A stretch of DNA of 64,000 nucleotides from an uncultured Eubacteriales bacterium (GTDB taxonomy: Bacteria > Bacillota > Clostridia > Christensenellales > UBA1242). The position numbers and the translations under genes were made by a program. The notes below the pieces were generated by a model. That model was not told the origin of the DNA. It did no database searches and saw only the letters and a list, made by a program, of their open reading frames with translations. The stretch covers positions 103,136 through 167,135 of the forward strand of contig CARNVA010000001.1 in NCBI GenBank assembly GCA_949031345.1, written 5' to 3'. Positions 8,425 through 16,402 of this stretch are shown piece after piece (within the stretch, counting starts at the first letter, position 1; each line of letters starts with the position of its first letter).

Positions 8425-8898
8425 ATGATTATAAATTTTGAAGGGGTAGGACATAGATATCGCAAGCTTATTAAGACCCTCTATGAAAAGGCACTAGAGA
8501 TGACAAACAATAGAGCTGATAATGTTTGGGTTACTGTTTCATTTGTAAATAGAAAGAGAATAAAAGAGCTCAACAACCAATATAGACAAGTTGACAGACA
8601 GACAGATGTTCTTTCATTCCCAATGCTTGACATTGTTTATCCACAGACTTTATCTGACTTTACAGGCGAATATTCGCCAGATGGAATGCTTTATATAGGT
8701 GATGTGGTCATTTGTTCTAAAGTTGCTAAGTGGCAGGCAAAACTCTATGGACACAGCAAGAAAAGAGAGGTTGGTTTTTTGGCTCTTCATGGTTTCTTGC
8801 ATATTTTAGGGTTTGACCATATTGAAAGCGAGGACGAGAAGGTCATGATGGAAATGAGCAATCGCGTACTTGACGCAGTTGGGCTTAAAAGGGATTAA
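8425..8898 (+). CDS. ybeY: Endoribonuclease YbeY (rRNA maturation)
   Basis: A 157-residue metal-dependent RNase that matures the 3' end of 16S rRNA and takes part in ribosome quality control. The zinc motif HGFLHILGFDH with three His is complete. AGGAGG sits just upstream within the end of yqfD. Compared with Bacillus, phoH, yqfF, dgkA and cdd are missing from between yqfD and era. Confidence 0.95.
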   Translation: MIINFEGVGHRYRKLIKTLYEKALEMTNNRADNVWVTVSFVNRKRIKELNNQYRQVDRQTDVLSFPMLDIVYPQTLSDFTGEYSPDGMLYIGDVVICSKVAKWQAKLYGHSKKREVGFLALHGFLHILGFDHIESEDEKVMMEMSNRVLDAVGLKRD

Positions 8899-8900
8899 AA

Positions 8901-9737
8901 ATGTTTTATTCAGGTTATGTTGCAATTGTCGGACGGGCAAATGCAGGGAAAAGCAGTCTTGTGAATGCATTGATAGGCGAGAAGGTGGCAATTATTTCAA
9001 AGAAGCCTCAAACAACGAGAGACAATATTCTTGGAATATACAACAGAGAAGATTGCCAGATAATTTTCGTTGATACTCCTGGTGTTCATCACAGCAAAAA
9101 TTCTCTTGATAAGGCAATGATGAAAAATGTGCGTTCTGCAATTGCGGGCGTGGATCTTGTGCTTTATTTAATTGACGGAACAACTTCGCCTGACGATGAA
9201 GAAATCGATTATATTAAACATATTACTTGCGATAAGCTAGTGGTCAGAACAAAAATAGATAAGCCAGCTCAAAAAACTTTTGAAAGTGATATTGAAATAT
9301 CTTCAATGACAGGAGAAAATCTTGACAAACTCGTTGAAAAAATTAAAGGCTTTTTAAGCGCTCATGACAAACCATTCTATATTTATCCGCAAGATTATTA
9401 CACTGACAGAAGCGTAAAATTCATCATCGCAGAAGAAATACGCGAAAATGCTTTAAATAATTTAGAAAGAGAAATACCGCACGGCGTGGCAGTTGAAATA
9501 ATTCGCTTCTTTGAAGAGGAAGATATTGTTTATATCGACGCTGACATCGTCTGCGAACAGGAAAGTCACAAGGGAATTATTATTGGAAAGGGCGGCAGTC
9601 TTATCAAGAAGATTGGAATAAATGTAAGGACTTTTGCAGAAGAATTGTTGGGTAAAAAAGTTATGCTGAAACTTTTTGTAAAGGTGGAAAAAGACTGGCG
9701 AAATAAACCGCAAAAAATAAAAAATCTAGGTTATTAA
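8901..9737 (+). CDS. era: GTPase Era
   Basis: A 278-residue GTPase that binds the 3' end of 16S rRNA during 30S assembly. Visible motifs: G1 GRANAGKS, G2 KPQTTRDNI, G3 DTPG, and a C-terminal KH domain (GKGGSLIKKIG). Two departures from the usual form: the G4 motif reads TKID rather than NKxD, and the protein is about 20 residues shorter than typical Era, the deficit lying between G3 and G4. Two bases separate it from ybeY. Confidence 0.95.
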   Translation: MFYSGYVAIVGRANAGKSSLVNALIGEKVAIISKKPQTTRDNILGIYNREDCQIIFVDTPGVHHSKNSLDKAMMKNVRSAIAGVDLVLYLIDGTTSPDDEEIDYIKHITCDKLVVRTKIDKPAQKTFESDIEISSMTGENLDKLVEKIKGFLSAHDKPFYIYPQDYYTDRSVKFIIAEEIRENALNNLEREIPHGVAVEIIRFFEEEDIVYIDADIVCEQESHKGIIIGKGGSLIKKIGINVRTFAEELLGKKVMLKLFVKVEKDWRNKPQKIKNLGY

Positions 9738-9752
9738 ACTTAGATTTTTTTT
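9721..9752 (+). terminator. Terminator of the floA-era operon
   Basis: Stem AAATCTAGGTT/AACTTAGATTT (one G-U pair) followed by T8. The ascending arm overlaps the last codons of era. Confidence 0.8.
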
Positions 9753-9893
9753 ATTTTTCTTTTTTTTGTTAGACTGTTTTTGCTTTAATTTTTATTATAT
9801 TTTTAATTGAAATTTATATCTTTTTAATTTCGTGTTAAATTTTATCATTTTCAATAAAATAATAAAAAAACAAGCAAAATTTTAATAAAAGGC

Positions 9894-10766
9894 TTAAAAT
9901 TCAATAATTTCGACCTCTTTTTCAAGTTTTATTCCAAATTTTTGATAAACTTTTGATTGGCAAAGCTCGATTAAAAATTTTACATCTTCAAAGCTGGCAG
10001 AGCCCTTATTTAATATAAAGTTTGCATGTGCTGAAGAAATTTCAGCGTCGCCATGCGACATACCTTTAAGCCCACATATTTCTATCAGTTGGCCGGCATA
10101 GGCATTTGGCGGATTTTTAAACACACTTCCACAGCTAAAACCTTTTGGCTGTTTGCAGGCTCTTTTTTGCATGTTGGTAATAAAATCTTTTTTAATGGAA
10201 TTTTTGTTTCTTTCTTCAAGCTTGAATTTTGCTGATAAGATGAGGCAGTCATTGAGATTTGTATAATGATGAGAATGTATAATTTCATTTTTATTAAGTT
10301 TCAAAATATTTCCAGCTTTAAGCACTTTTACATATTCAAGATGTTCGAAAATTGACTGGTTAAAGGCAGAGGCGTTCATCTTAATTGCGCCGCCCACTGT
10401 TGCAGGTATGCCGGCCAGTCCCTCAAAGCCGCTTAGCGAATGTGCCATTGTCATTGCATAGGCTTTTGAAAGGGGGCAAGAAGATGAAAGATAGGCATTA
10501 TTTTTGGCTATTTTGTTTGCTTGTTTCATATTTTTGGTGACAAGTGCAAAGACTTTTGCCTTATCTTTAATTAGTAAATTGCTTCCATTTCCAATTATGA
10601 CAAAGGGAAGCTTGTTTAAAATTAAAAAATTGTAAGTAATTTTAAGCTCTTCTTCTGTTTGTGGATAAAAAGCTCCGCTTATTGTACCAATAGTTTTGTA
10701 AGTGGTTAGGTTTTTAATTTCTTCATTTTCTATGTATTTTATTTTTAATATATTTTGATTGTTCAT
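9894..10766 (-). CDS. murB: UDP-N-acetylenolpyruvoylglucosamine reductase MurB
   Basis: A 290-residue FAD enzyme that makes UDP-N-acetylmuramate for peptidoglycan. FAD-binding residues are in IIGNGSNLLIKD and GIPATVGGAIKMNA. The catalytic serine lies in SCGSVFKNPP and the C-terminal glutamate in EKEVEIIEF. It is of the shorter type lacking the Tyr loop. Divergent from murC, the next pathway step; the 75-bp gap must hold both promoters. Confidence 0.95.
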   Translation of the reverse strand: MNNQNILKIKYIENEEIKNLTTYKTIGTISGAFYPQTEEELKITYNFLILNKLPFVIIGNGSNLLIKDKAKVFALVTKNMKQANKIAKNNAYLSSSCPLSKAYAMTMAHSLSGFEGLAGIPATVGGAIKMNASAFNQSIFEHLEYVKVLKAGNILKLNKNEIIHSHHYTNLNDCLILSAKFKLEERNKNSIKKDFITNMQKRACKQPKGFSCGSVFKNPPNAYAGQLIEICGLKGMSHGDAEISSAHANFILNKGSASFEDVKFLIELCQSKVYQKFGIKLEKEVEIIEF

Positions 10767-10795
10767 AAGTATTATATATTAAATTTGATGGCAAA

Positions 10796-10825
10796 TTGAC
10801 AGCGTTATTGTCCTAAATTTGTAAT
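10796..10825 (+). promoter_or_regulatory. Promoter of murC
   Basis: Consensus TTGACA (10796-10801) and TGTAAT (10820-10825) with an 18-bp spacer. Transcription would begin near 10832, only about 10 nt before the GTG proposed as the murC start. Confidence 0.7.
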
Positions 10826-10841
10826 ATTTATTTAATATTAA

Positions 10842-12320
10842 GTGAAAGAGACAATTATCAACCTTATACAAACTTTTTATGCGACTTTTGCATATAGTTT
10901 TAATATGTTAAACAAAAGTAAATATGCAGAAAAAAATGATATAAACTGCGATAATAATGAAATAGAGAGCGCTCAAAAAGAGAAAGAAAAATATTATTTT
11001 ATCGGAATTGGCGGCATAAGTATGTCTGCACTGGCAAAGCTTATTAAAAGTCGCGGCTTTGAAGTTTTTGGAAGTGATGCGGTGTTGTCAAATATAACAG
11101 ATGAGCTTAAATCCATTGGTATAAATGTCAAAAAAGGATACTGTGAAAGCTTTGTCAGACAATGTGATGTTGTGGTTGTTACTGGGGCAATAGGTGAGGA
11201 TAATCGAGATCTTGTGCTAGCAAGAAAGCTTGGAAAAAGAATTATTTCTCGTGCTGAGTTGTTAGGGCTTGTGACAAGAGAGAATAAGCTCATTTCAGTT
11301 GCAGGCACCCATGGAAAGACGACTACGACAGGAATGATAAGCTCAATTTTGCTTGAAAGTGAACTTGATCCAACAATACATATTGGTGGCATTTTAAACA
11401 ATATTCAATCCAATCTTTATATAGGAAACAGCGAGTATTTTGTAAGCGAGGCATGTGAATATAAAGATAGTTTTTTGTCGCTTAAAAATTATATAGCCGT
11501 AATTTTAAATGTCGAAGAAGACCACCTTGATTATTTTAAAAATTTAGACAATATTTTTTGTTCTTTTAGTAAATTTGCTGAAAATACCGATAAAAATGGC
11601 TTTGTAATCTATAATTATGATGATTATGATGAGAGGCTTGTTATAAATGGAAACAAGCTGTCGTTTGGAATTGGAGAGAATGCTGATGTTCAGGCTAGAA
11701 ATATTTCTCAAGGAGACAATGGAAAGTTTCAATTTGATTTGTTTTTCAAGGGGGAATTTATAAATCGAATTTATTTGTCATGTTTTGGCCGTCATAACAT
11801 CTATAATGCTTTGGCGGCTGGTGCGGTTGCATTAAGTCTTGGCATAAGCGGAGATTACATAAAGAAAGGAATATTGAATTTTCAAGGTGTCAAGCGTCGT
11901 AATGAAATAATTCGAGAAGAGGATGAAAAGATTATAATTCATGATTATGCTCATCATCCGCAAGAGATAAAGGCGACGCTTGGAGCGTATAGGCAAATTA
12001 AAAAAGATGGAAAAATAATTGCAATTTTTCAGCCGCATACTTTTACGAGAACGAGGGATTTGTTTGAAGAATTTGTTCACGCTTTTGAAAATGCAGATGA
12101 GGTTTGGCTACTTCCTATCTATGCGGCTCGCGAGAAGCGTATCAAGGGTATTACCTCTTTTGCGCTCGCCAGACATATTAAGACTGCTGGCAAGCGGACG
12201 AGATATTTTAAAGATTTTTCAAGTTGCAAAGATGAGATATTAAGAAGGAAAGATATTGATATTTTTGCGATTTTAGGGGCGGGAGATATTGAGAAACTTG
12301 CGTATAGTTTGAAAGTCTGA
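10842..12320 (+). CDS. murC: UDP-N-acetylmuramate--L-alanine ligase MurC
   Basis: A 492-residue Mur ligase adding L-Ala to UDP-MurNAc in the cytoplasm. Motifs: the Rossmann start YYFIGIGGISMSALA, the ATP loop GTHGKTTTTGMI, and DYAHHPQEI. The usual MurC begins almost at YYFIGIGG; here about 48 polar residues precede it if GTG 10842 is used. There is no clear ribosome site at 10842 or at the later ATG 10905, so the start is uncertain. Confidence 0.93.
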   Translation: MKETIINLIQTFYATFAYSFNMLNKSKYAEKNDINCDNNEIESAQKEKEKYYFIGIGGISMSALAKLIKSRGFEVFGSDAVLSNITDELKSIGINVKKGYCESFVRQCDVVVVTGAIGEDNRDLVLARKLGKRIISRAELLGLVTRENKLISVAGTHGKTTTTGMISSILLESELDPTIHIGGILNNIQSNLYIGNSEYFVSEACEYKDSFLSLKNYIAVILNVEEDHLDYFKNLDNIFCSFSKFAENTDKNGFVIYNYDDYDERLVINGNKLSFGIGENADVQARNISQGDNGKFQFDLFFKGEFINRIYLSCFGRHNIYNALAAGAVALSLGISGDYIKKGILNFQGVKRRNEIIREEDEKIIIHDYAHHPQEIKATLGAYRQIKKDGKIIAIFQPHTFTRTRDLFEEFVHAFENADEVWLLPIYAAREKRIKGITSFALARHIKTAGKRTRYFKDFSSCKDEILRRKDIDIFAILGAGDIEKLAYSLKV

Positions 12321-12376
12321 TTTATTCATTTTAAGATATTTCTTAATATTTTATTAAACATTTTGTACCTGGCTTT

Positions 12377-12403
12377 AAAAGATGGACTTTTCCATCTTTT
12401 TTT
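12377..12403 (+). terminator. Terminator of murC
   Basis: AAAAGATGGA-CTTT-TCCATCTTTT followed by further T residues. Confidence 0.9.
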
Positions 12404-12430
12404 GTTAAAATAATAAAAGGAGATTTTAAC

Positions 12431-13213
12431 ATGAGAAAAATTTGTCAATGTGTGCAAAACAGCAATGAGAATGTGACTGCCGACCATACAATTCAAGCGA
12501 TTAAGGAAGCTGGTTTTGATGGTGTTTTTATTCAATGGTATGATAAGCCATGGTCGCCATCACAGCAAGAACAGCTTGACTTGTGCAGGAAACTGGGGCT
12601 TGAAATTGTTTTTGCGCATCTTGGTTATAGTGGAATAAACAATCTTTGGCTTGAAGGGGTGGAAGGTGATTTGTTGATTGAAAATTATATTCGTGACCTT
12701 GATAAGTTGAAAGAAAATGATATTGATTTGGTGATTTTTCACTTATCATCAAAGAAAACTCCACCAATGTATAATGAGCTTGGAATAAAAAGGTTGCAAA
12801 AATTTGTTGATTACGCGGACAAGCTTGGAATAAGAGTTGCGTTTGAGAATACTAGAACATGGGGCTATCTTGAATATGTTTTCGACAATATCAAGAATGA
12901 CAATATTGGTCTTTGTTTCGATTTTGGGCATTATCACTGCCATTTCAATGACAAACTTGATTGGGAGCGTTTTAGAAACAAAATTTATGCCGTTCATATT
13001 CATGACAACGATAAGAGTGATGATTTACATTTGTTGCCTTTTGATGGAACGCTTGATTTTGATGAAACTATTGCGAAGTTAAATGAATATGGCTATGATG
13101 GGCCTGTTACACTTGAAAGTTGTTATCGCTATGATTATTTAAACGAAAGCGTGGAAGAGTTTTATAAAGAAAGCTTTAAACGGGCTACTTTGCTTGAAAC
13201 AAAATTTAATTAA
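12431..13213 (+). CDS. Sugar phosphate isomerase/epimerase-like TIM-barrel protein
   Basis: A 260-residue protein of the AP-endonuclease-2 / xylose-isomerase-like fold. Metal-ligand motifs are visible: VAFENT (Glu), CFDFGHYHCHF (Asp, His), VHIHDND (His, Asp) and VTLESC (Glu). Such proteins isomerise or epimerise sugars or inositols; the substrate cannot be told. AAAGGAG lies 7 nt before the ATG. It may be co-transcribed with the NUDIX-peptidase gene downstream (34-nt gap). Confidence 0.85.
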   Translation: MRKICQCVQNSNENVTADHTIQAIKEAGFDGVFIQWYDKPWSPSQQEQLDLCRKLGLEIVFAHLGYSGINNLWLEGVEGDLLIENYIRDLDKLKENDIDLVIFHLSSKKTPPMYNELGIKRLQKFVDYADKLGIRVAFENTRTWGYLEYVFDNIKNDNIGLCFDFGHYHCHFNDKLDWERFRNKIYAVHIHDNDKSDDLHLLPFDGTLDFDETIAKLNEYGYDGPVTLESCYRYDYLNESVEEFYKESFKRATLLETKFN

Positions 13214-13247
13214 AGACTGATTTATTATAAAAATCGTATAGAGAATT

Positions 13248-13490
13248 ATGGAAGAATATTTTGATACATTTACAATTGATGGAAAGCCAATGGGGGTTAA
13301 ACCAAAATCTTTTTGTCATTCGGCAAAACCAAATATCTATCACAAGCCAGTGTGGATTTGGATTTATAATGATGCTGGGCAAATACTGGTGCAGAAAAGA
13401 AGTGCAAACAAGAAAAACTTTCCTGGTTTTTTGATATGCCATCTGCCGGTCATGTCCACGCAGGTGAAAACCTTATTGACGCATGTGTAA
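13248..13490 (+). CDS. N-terminal part of a NUDIX hydrolase, cut by a -1 frameshift
   Basis: Eighty codons in the zero frame. The first 62 residues match the start of an IPP-isomerase-like NUDIX domain (PVWIWIYNDAGQILVQKRSANKKNFPGF). The frame then departs at a six-T run (13427-13432), and the last 18 residues are out of frame. The rest of the same NUDIX domain (DMPSAGHVHAGE) continues in the -1 frame as the following gene. The sequence at the switch, T TTT TTG at 13427-13433, is a canonical -1 slippery heptamer in the correct phase, giving PGFL-DMPSAGH. A one-base deletion or sequencing error in the T-run is the simpler alternative. Confidence 0.75.
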   Translation: MEEYFDTFTIDGKPMGVKPKSFCHSAKPNIYHKPVWIWIYNDAGQILVQKRSANKKNFPGFLICHLPVMSTQVKTLLTHV

Positions 13491-14389
13491 GAGAGACTTT
13501 TGAAGAGCTTGGAGTGAAAGTCAAAGGGGAAGAGTTTCATTTTGAAGGTGAAATCTTAAAACAAGAAGCTTGGGAGCTTGCACAGGTTTACACCTTAAAA
13601 TTAAATGTAGAAGAGGGAGATTTTAAAATCGCTTTGGATGAAGTTGAGCTTGTAAAGTGGCTTGACTTTGACGAATTTTTAAAACTTTTTAATTCTGATA
13701 AATTTGTATCATATCAGCAAGAATATAAAAATTTTGTATATAATATTTTAAAGGAAAAGATAAAAATGGAAAAACAAGGAAAGATTTATTTAACTTCAGG
13801 CGGGTATATCGATGGACAGCGTGGAGAAAAACTTGATAAGATTATTGAAAATTGCGTAAGTGGGAAAAAAGTGCTTATTGTTGACAACGCGACAACAACT
13901 GGAAGCAATCTAAAGGGCAGAGAAAATGTTATTGAAAACTTCAATCTTAACAATCTTTCAAAGCTTGTCGATGTGTTGACTTTAAATGCAGACAACTTAA
14001 AAGCTATTCATGATTATGATGCGATTTATATGCTTGGAGGAGATGTTGCACCTTTTATTGAGCTTGCAAACAGCACATCTGCTGCCGAAGAATTAAAGGT
14101 GTTTGTAGAAAATGGCGGCGTCATTTTTGGTGAAAGTGCTGGCTCTATGATTTTTGGTAAAAACCTTAAATGGATATATGATTTGAAGAGAGGCACAAAG
14201 AATAAATGGAATGCTTCGCTTGAAAGTTACAGCGGTTTTGGCTTTGCCGATATCAATATTTTCCCGCACTGGAATAAGGTTGAGGACGAATTAAAAATCA
14301 AAGCAGCTGAATATGAGAAGCAAAATAATATTGTCATCACAAGACTTAATGATGGCGAATATATTGAGTTGGACGCAAAAAATATTTAA
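13436..14389 (+). CDS. NUDIX hydrolase (C-terminal part) fused to a peptidase S51-like domain
   Basis: 317 codons. Residues 1 to about 105 hold the NUDIX box (GENLIDACVRETFEELGV) and the rest of that domain, continuing the 13248 reading frame after a -1 shift. From about residue 111 (MEKQGKIYLTSGG) a class-I glutamine-amidotransferase-like domain of the S51 family follows, with nucleophile elbow GESAGSM. S51 members include dipeptidase E and cyanophycinase. An ATG at 13766 behind AAAGGAAAA could start the S51 domain on its own, but no stop separates the two domains, so the gene reads as a fusion. Confidence 0.8.
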   Translation: MPSAGHVHAGENLIDACVRETFEELGVKVKGEEFHFEGEILKQEAWELAQVYTLKLNVEEGDFKIALDEVELVKWLDFDEFLKLFNSDKFVSYQQEYKNFVYNILKEKIKMEKQGKIYLTSGGYIDGQRGEKLDKIIENCVSGKKVLIVDNATTTGSNLKGRENVIENFNLNNLSKLVDVLTLNADNLKAIHDYDAIYMLGGDVAPFIELANSTSAAEELKVFVENGGVIFGESAGSMIFGKNLKWIYDLKRGTKNKWNASLESYSGFGFADINIFPHWNKVEDELKIKAAEYEKQNNIVITRLNDGEYIELDAKNI

Positions 14390-14408
14390 AAAAAGTTTTA
14401 AAAAAGCA

Positions 14409-14437
14409 TTGACTATTGATTTTTTGTATGCTAGAAT
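14409..14437 (+). promoter_or_regulatory. Promoter of the aspS-gatCAB leader
   Basis: TTGACT (14409-14414), 17-bp spacer, TAGAAT (14432-14437), with an extended -10 TGC just upstream. Strong housekeeping promoter placed about 25 nt before the leader peptide. Confidence 0.85.
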
Positions 14438-14460
14438 GAAAAATGAAAAGGGGAAAAGTT

Positions 14461-14544
14461 ATGTTTCGTATTGTTTTAATCAACAACAATAACAATAATA
14501 ACAACGCATTAAATTTAATGGGTTCCTTTTTCGTGAGGTATTAA
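14461..14544 (+). CDS. Asn-rich leader peptide of the aspS-gatCAB operon
   Basis: A 27-codon gene: ATG at 14461 preceded by AAGGGG (14448-14453, 7-nt spacing) and ending TAA at 14542-14544. Codons 8-15 are eight consecutive Asn codons (mixed AAC/AAT) and codon 18 is a ninth Asn. It lies between a strong promoter and an intrinsic terminator, in front of the genes that make Asn-tRNA(Asn). That is the architecture of amino-acid attenuation leaders: scarce Asn-tRNA would stall the ribosome on the Asn run. A 12-bp helix, 14508-14519 with 14547-14558 (two G-U pairs), spans the end of the peptide and is where a ribosome would act. Confidence 0.85.
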   Translation: MFRIVLINNNNNNNNALNLMGSFFVRY

Positions 14545-14564
14545 AAGTTAAGTTTAATATTGAG

Positions 14565-14595
14565 GCGGAGCTGGAACAGGCTCCGCTTTTTGTTT
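14565..14595 (+). terminator. Attenuator terminator in the aspS leader
   Basis: GCGGAGC (14565-14571) pairs with GCTCCGC (14580-14586), loop of 8, then TTTTTGTTT. It lies 20 nt after the leader-peptide stop and about 230 nt before aspS, so it must be bypassed for expression. A short alternative pairing, GTTCC (14522-14526) with GGAAC (14573-14577), invades its loop. Confidence 0.85.
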
Positions 14596-14699
14596 GTGCT
14601 TTAGTCTTTTAAAAAGATAAAGTCAAGATTTATAAAAATCAAGAAATAAAAACAGAGTCAATCAAAAATAAATATTAAATGGAAATTTAGGAGAATAAT

Positions 14700-14735
14700 A
14701 TGAAAGTTTTATTTGTGAAAAGTAATGCCCTTTAG
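14700..14735 (+). other. Possible second small leader ORF
   Basis: ATG with a good AGGAGAA site 5 nt upstream encodes MKVLFVKSNAL and stops inside a GCCC-TTTA-GGGC hairpin (14728-14739). It lies between the attenuator and aspS. No codon run suggests what it might sense; it may be chance. The rest of 14596-14820 is A/T-rich with one weak hairpin (ATTGC/GCAAT near 14755-14771). Confidence 0.3.
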
Positions 14736-14826
14736 GGCGGAGATATTTGAGTAGATTGCTTATTGGGCAATGTTTAGTAGATTAAAAAATAAATATAAAA
14801 TAAACAAATAAAAGGAAATATATATT

Positions 14827-16119
14827 ATGAAAACAGATATTAAAGATATTAAACCTGGCAGCAGTTATGAAATATGCGGGTTTATCGACAAAATAAGATT
14901 GCAAAAAACAATGATTTTTATTGTTTTGAAAGACAGAACAGGTAGCGTTCAAGTGACTATTGAAAAAGGGAAAAGTCTTGAATTTGAGAAAAAATTGTCA
15001 AGTCTTCTTAAAGGCAGTGTGCTTAGAGTTAAAGGGCTTGTTGTGGCCGCTGAGCATGTAAGACCAAGCAAAATGGAAGTTATTCCAAGCGAAATCATCA
15101 TTGAAAGCGAAGCTGAAAACCTTCCAATAGATGAAGAAAGTGGAAGTGAGCTTAAACTTGATTATCGCTGGCTGGATTTAAGAGAAGATAAAAAACGCCT
15201 CATTTTTGAGATAAGAACATTTATTGAGCATGCAATGCGTGAATATTTCATTGAAAAAGGCTTCATTGAAATTCATACGCCAAAGATAAGCGGTCAGTGC
15301 AGTGAAGGGGGAGCAGAGGTTTTCGGACTTGATTATTATGGACAGAAAGCATACCTTACACAAAGTCCACAGTTTTATAAGCAAATGGCTATGGCAGCTG
15401 GCTTTGAAAAAGTGTTTGAAATAGGTCCATATTACAGGGCTGAAAAATCTTATACTGCAAGACACACCGCAGAAAGCACTTGTGTTGACTTTGAGATTGC
15501 AAACATCACCTCTCATCATGACATTATGGATTTCGAGGAAGATTGGATAATCTATGTGTTAAAGAAGACAAAAGAAAAATTTGGTGATATAATAGAAGAT
15601 GTGTTTGGAAGAGCTGTAATGCTGCCAGAAGATAAAATTCCAAGAATTAAGCTTTGTGATGTTTTTAAGATTTTTAAAGAGGTCTATGGGGTTGAAACTC
15701 CAGAGACTAAACAACTTGACCTTGACCCTGACGCTGAAAAGCTTATCTGTGACTATGCAAGAGATTATCTTGGAAGCGAACTTGTTTTCATTACCGATTA
15801 TCCAGCTGAGGCAAGGGCTTTCTATACAAAGCGAAGCGGAGAGATTGACAGCATGTCGCTTGACCTTTTATATAGAGGCTGGGAGCTTAACAGTGGTGCA
15901 ATGAGAGAACATAGATATGATGTTTTAAAGGCACAAATTGAAGAAAAGGGCATTGACAGTGAAAAAATGGCGGGCTATCTTGAATTTTTCAAATATGGTT
16001 GTCCAACACATGGCGGAATAGGCTTTGGAATAGACAGATTTATGTCAAAGCTTTTAGACCTGCCAACTATTAAAGAAAGTATATTTATTTTCCGCGGTCC
16101 AAGCAGATTGGTGCCTTAG
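14827..16119 (+). CDS. aspS: Archaeal-type aspartyl-tRNA synthetase, probably non-discriminating
   Basis: A 430-residue class II synthetase. Order: N-terminal OB-fold anticodon-binding domain (VLKDRTGSVQVTIEKG), motif 1 region, motif 2 (YRAEKSYTARHTAEST) and motif 3 (GIGFGIDRFMSKLL). It is far shorter than the bacterial AspRS of about 590 residues and lacks the bacterial insertion domain, so it is the archaeal/eukaryal form. In Clostridia such AspRS2 enzymes charge tRNA(Asn) with Asp. Position directly before gatCAB and behind an Asn leader supports a dedicated role in Asn-tRNA(Asn) synthesis. Confidence 0.93.
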   Translation: MKTDIKDIKPGSSYEICGFIDKIRLQKTMIFIVLKDRTGSVQVTIEKGKSLEFEKKLSSLLKGSVLRVKGLVVAAEHVRPSKMEVIPSEIIIESEAENLPIDEESGSELKLDYRWLDLREDKKRLIFEIRTFIEHAMREYFIEKGFIEIHTPKISGQCSEGGAEVFGLDYYGQKAYLTQSPQFYKQMAMAAGFEKVFEIGPYYRAEKSYTARHTAESTCVDFEIANITSHHDIMDFEEDWIIYVLKKTKEKFGDIIEDVFGRAVMLPEDKIPRIKLCDVFKIFKEVYGVETPETKQLDLDPDAEKLICDYARDYLGSELVFITDYPAEARAFYTKRSGEIDSMSLDLLYRGWELNSGAMREHRYDVLKAQIEEKGIDSEKMAGYLEFFKYGCPTHGGIGFGIDRFMSKLLDLPTIKESIFIFRGPSRLVP

Positions 16120-16129
16120 AGGAGGGGTT

Positions 16130-16402
16130 ATGGAAAAACTTGAACATCTTGAATTTTTAAGTAAACTTAAATTTCCTGAAGAGGAAAGAGAAAAATTTGA
16201 ACAAGAGTTTGAACAAATTTTGGCTTTTGTAGATGAAATTGCCGCATTGGATTTGCAGGAAAGTCTTGAAAAAGACAGTCCGATTGGGCTTAGGCAACTG
16301 AGAGAAGATATACCTTGTCAAAGTATGTCACAAAAAGAGGTGCTTGCAAATGCACCAAAACAAAAGGACGGCTGCTATGTTACGCCGCAGGTGGTGGAAT
16401 AA
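16130..16402 (+). CDS. gatC: Asp/Glu-tRNA amidotransferase subunit C
   Basis: A 90-residue GatC (LEFLSKLKFPEEEREKFEQ, LREDIPCQSM). It wraps around GatA and GatB and stabilises the amidotransferase. AGAGGAGGGG precedes the ATG. Its stop shares one base with the gatA ATG. Confidence 0.92.
   Translation: MEKLEHLEFLSKLKFPEEEREKFEQEFEQILAFVDEIAALDLQESLEKDSPIGLRQLREDIPCQSMSQKEVLANAPKQKDGCYVTPQVVE

Noticed and set aside
14390..14826. T-box riboswitch before aspS
   Set aside because: T-boxes are expected for Bacillota aminoacyl-tRNA genes, but no T-box sequence (AGGGTGGNACCGCG-like) or specifier stem was found; the Asn leader peptide explains the terminator better.
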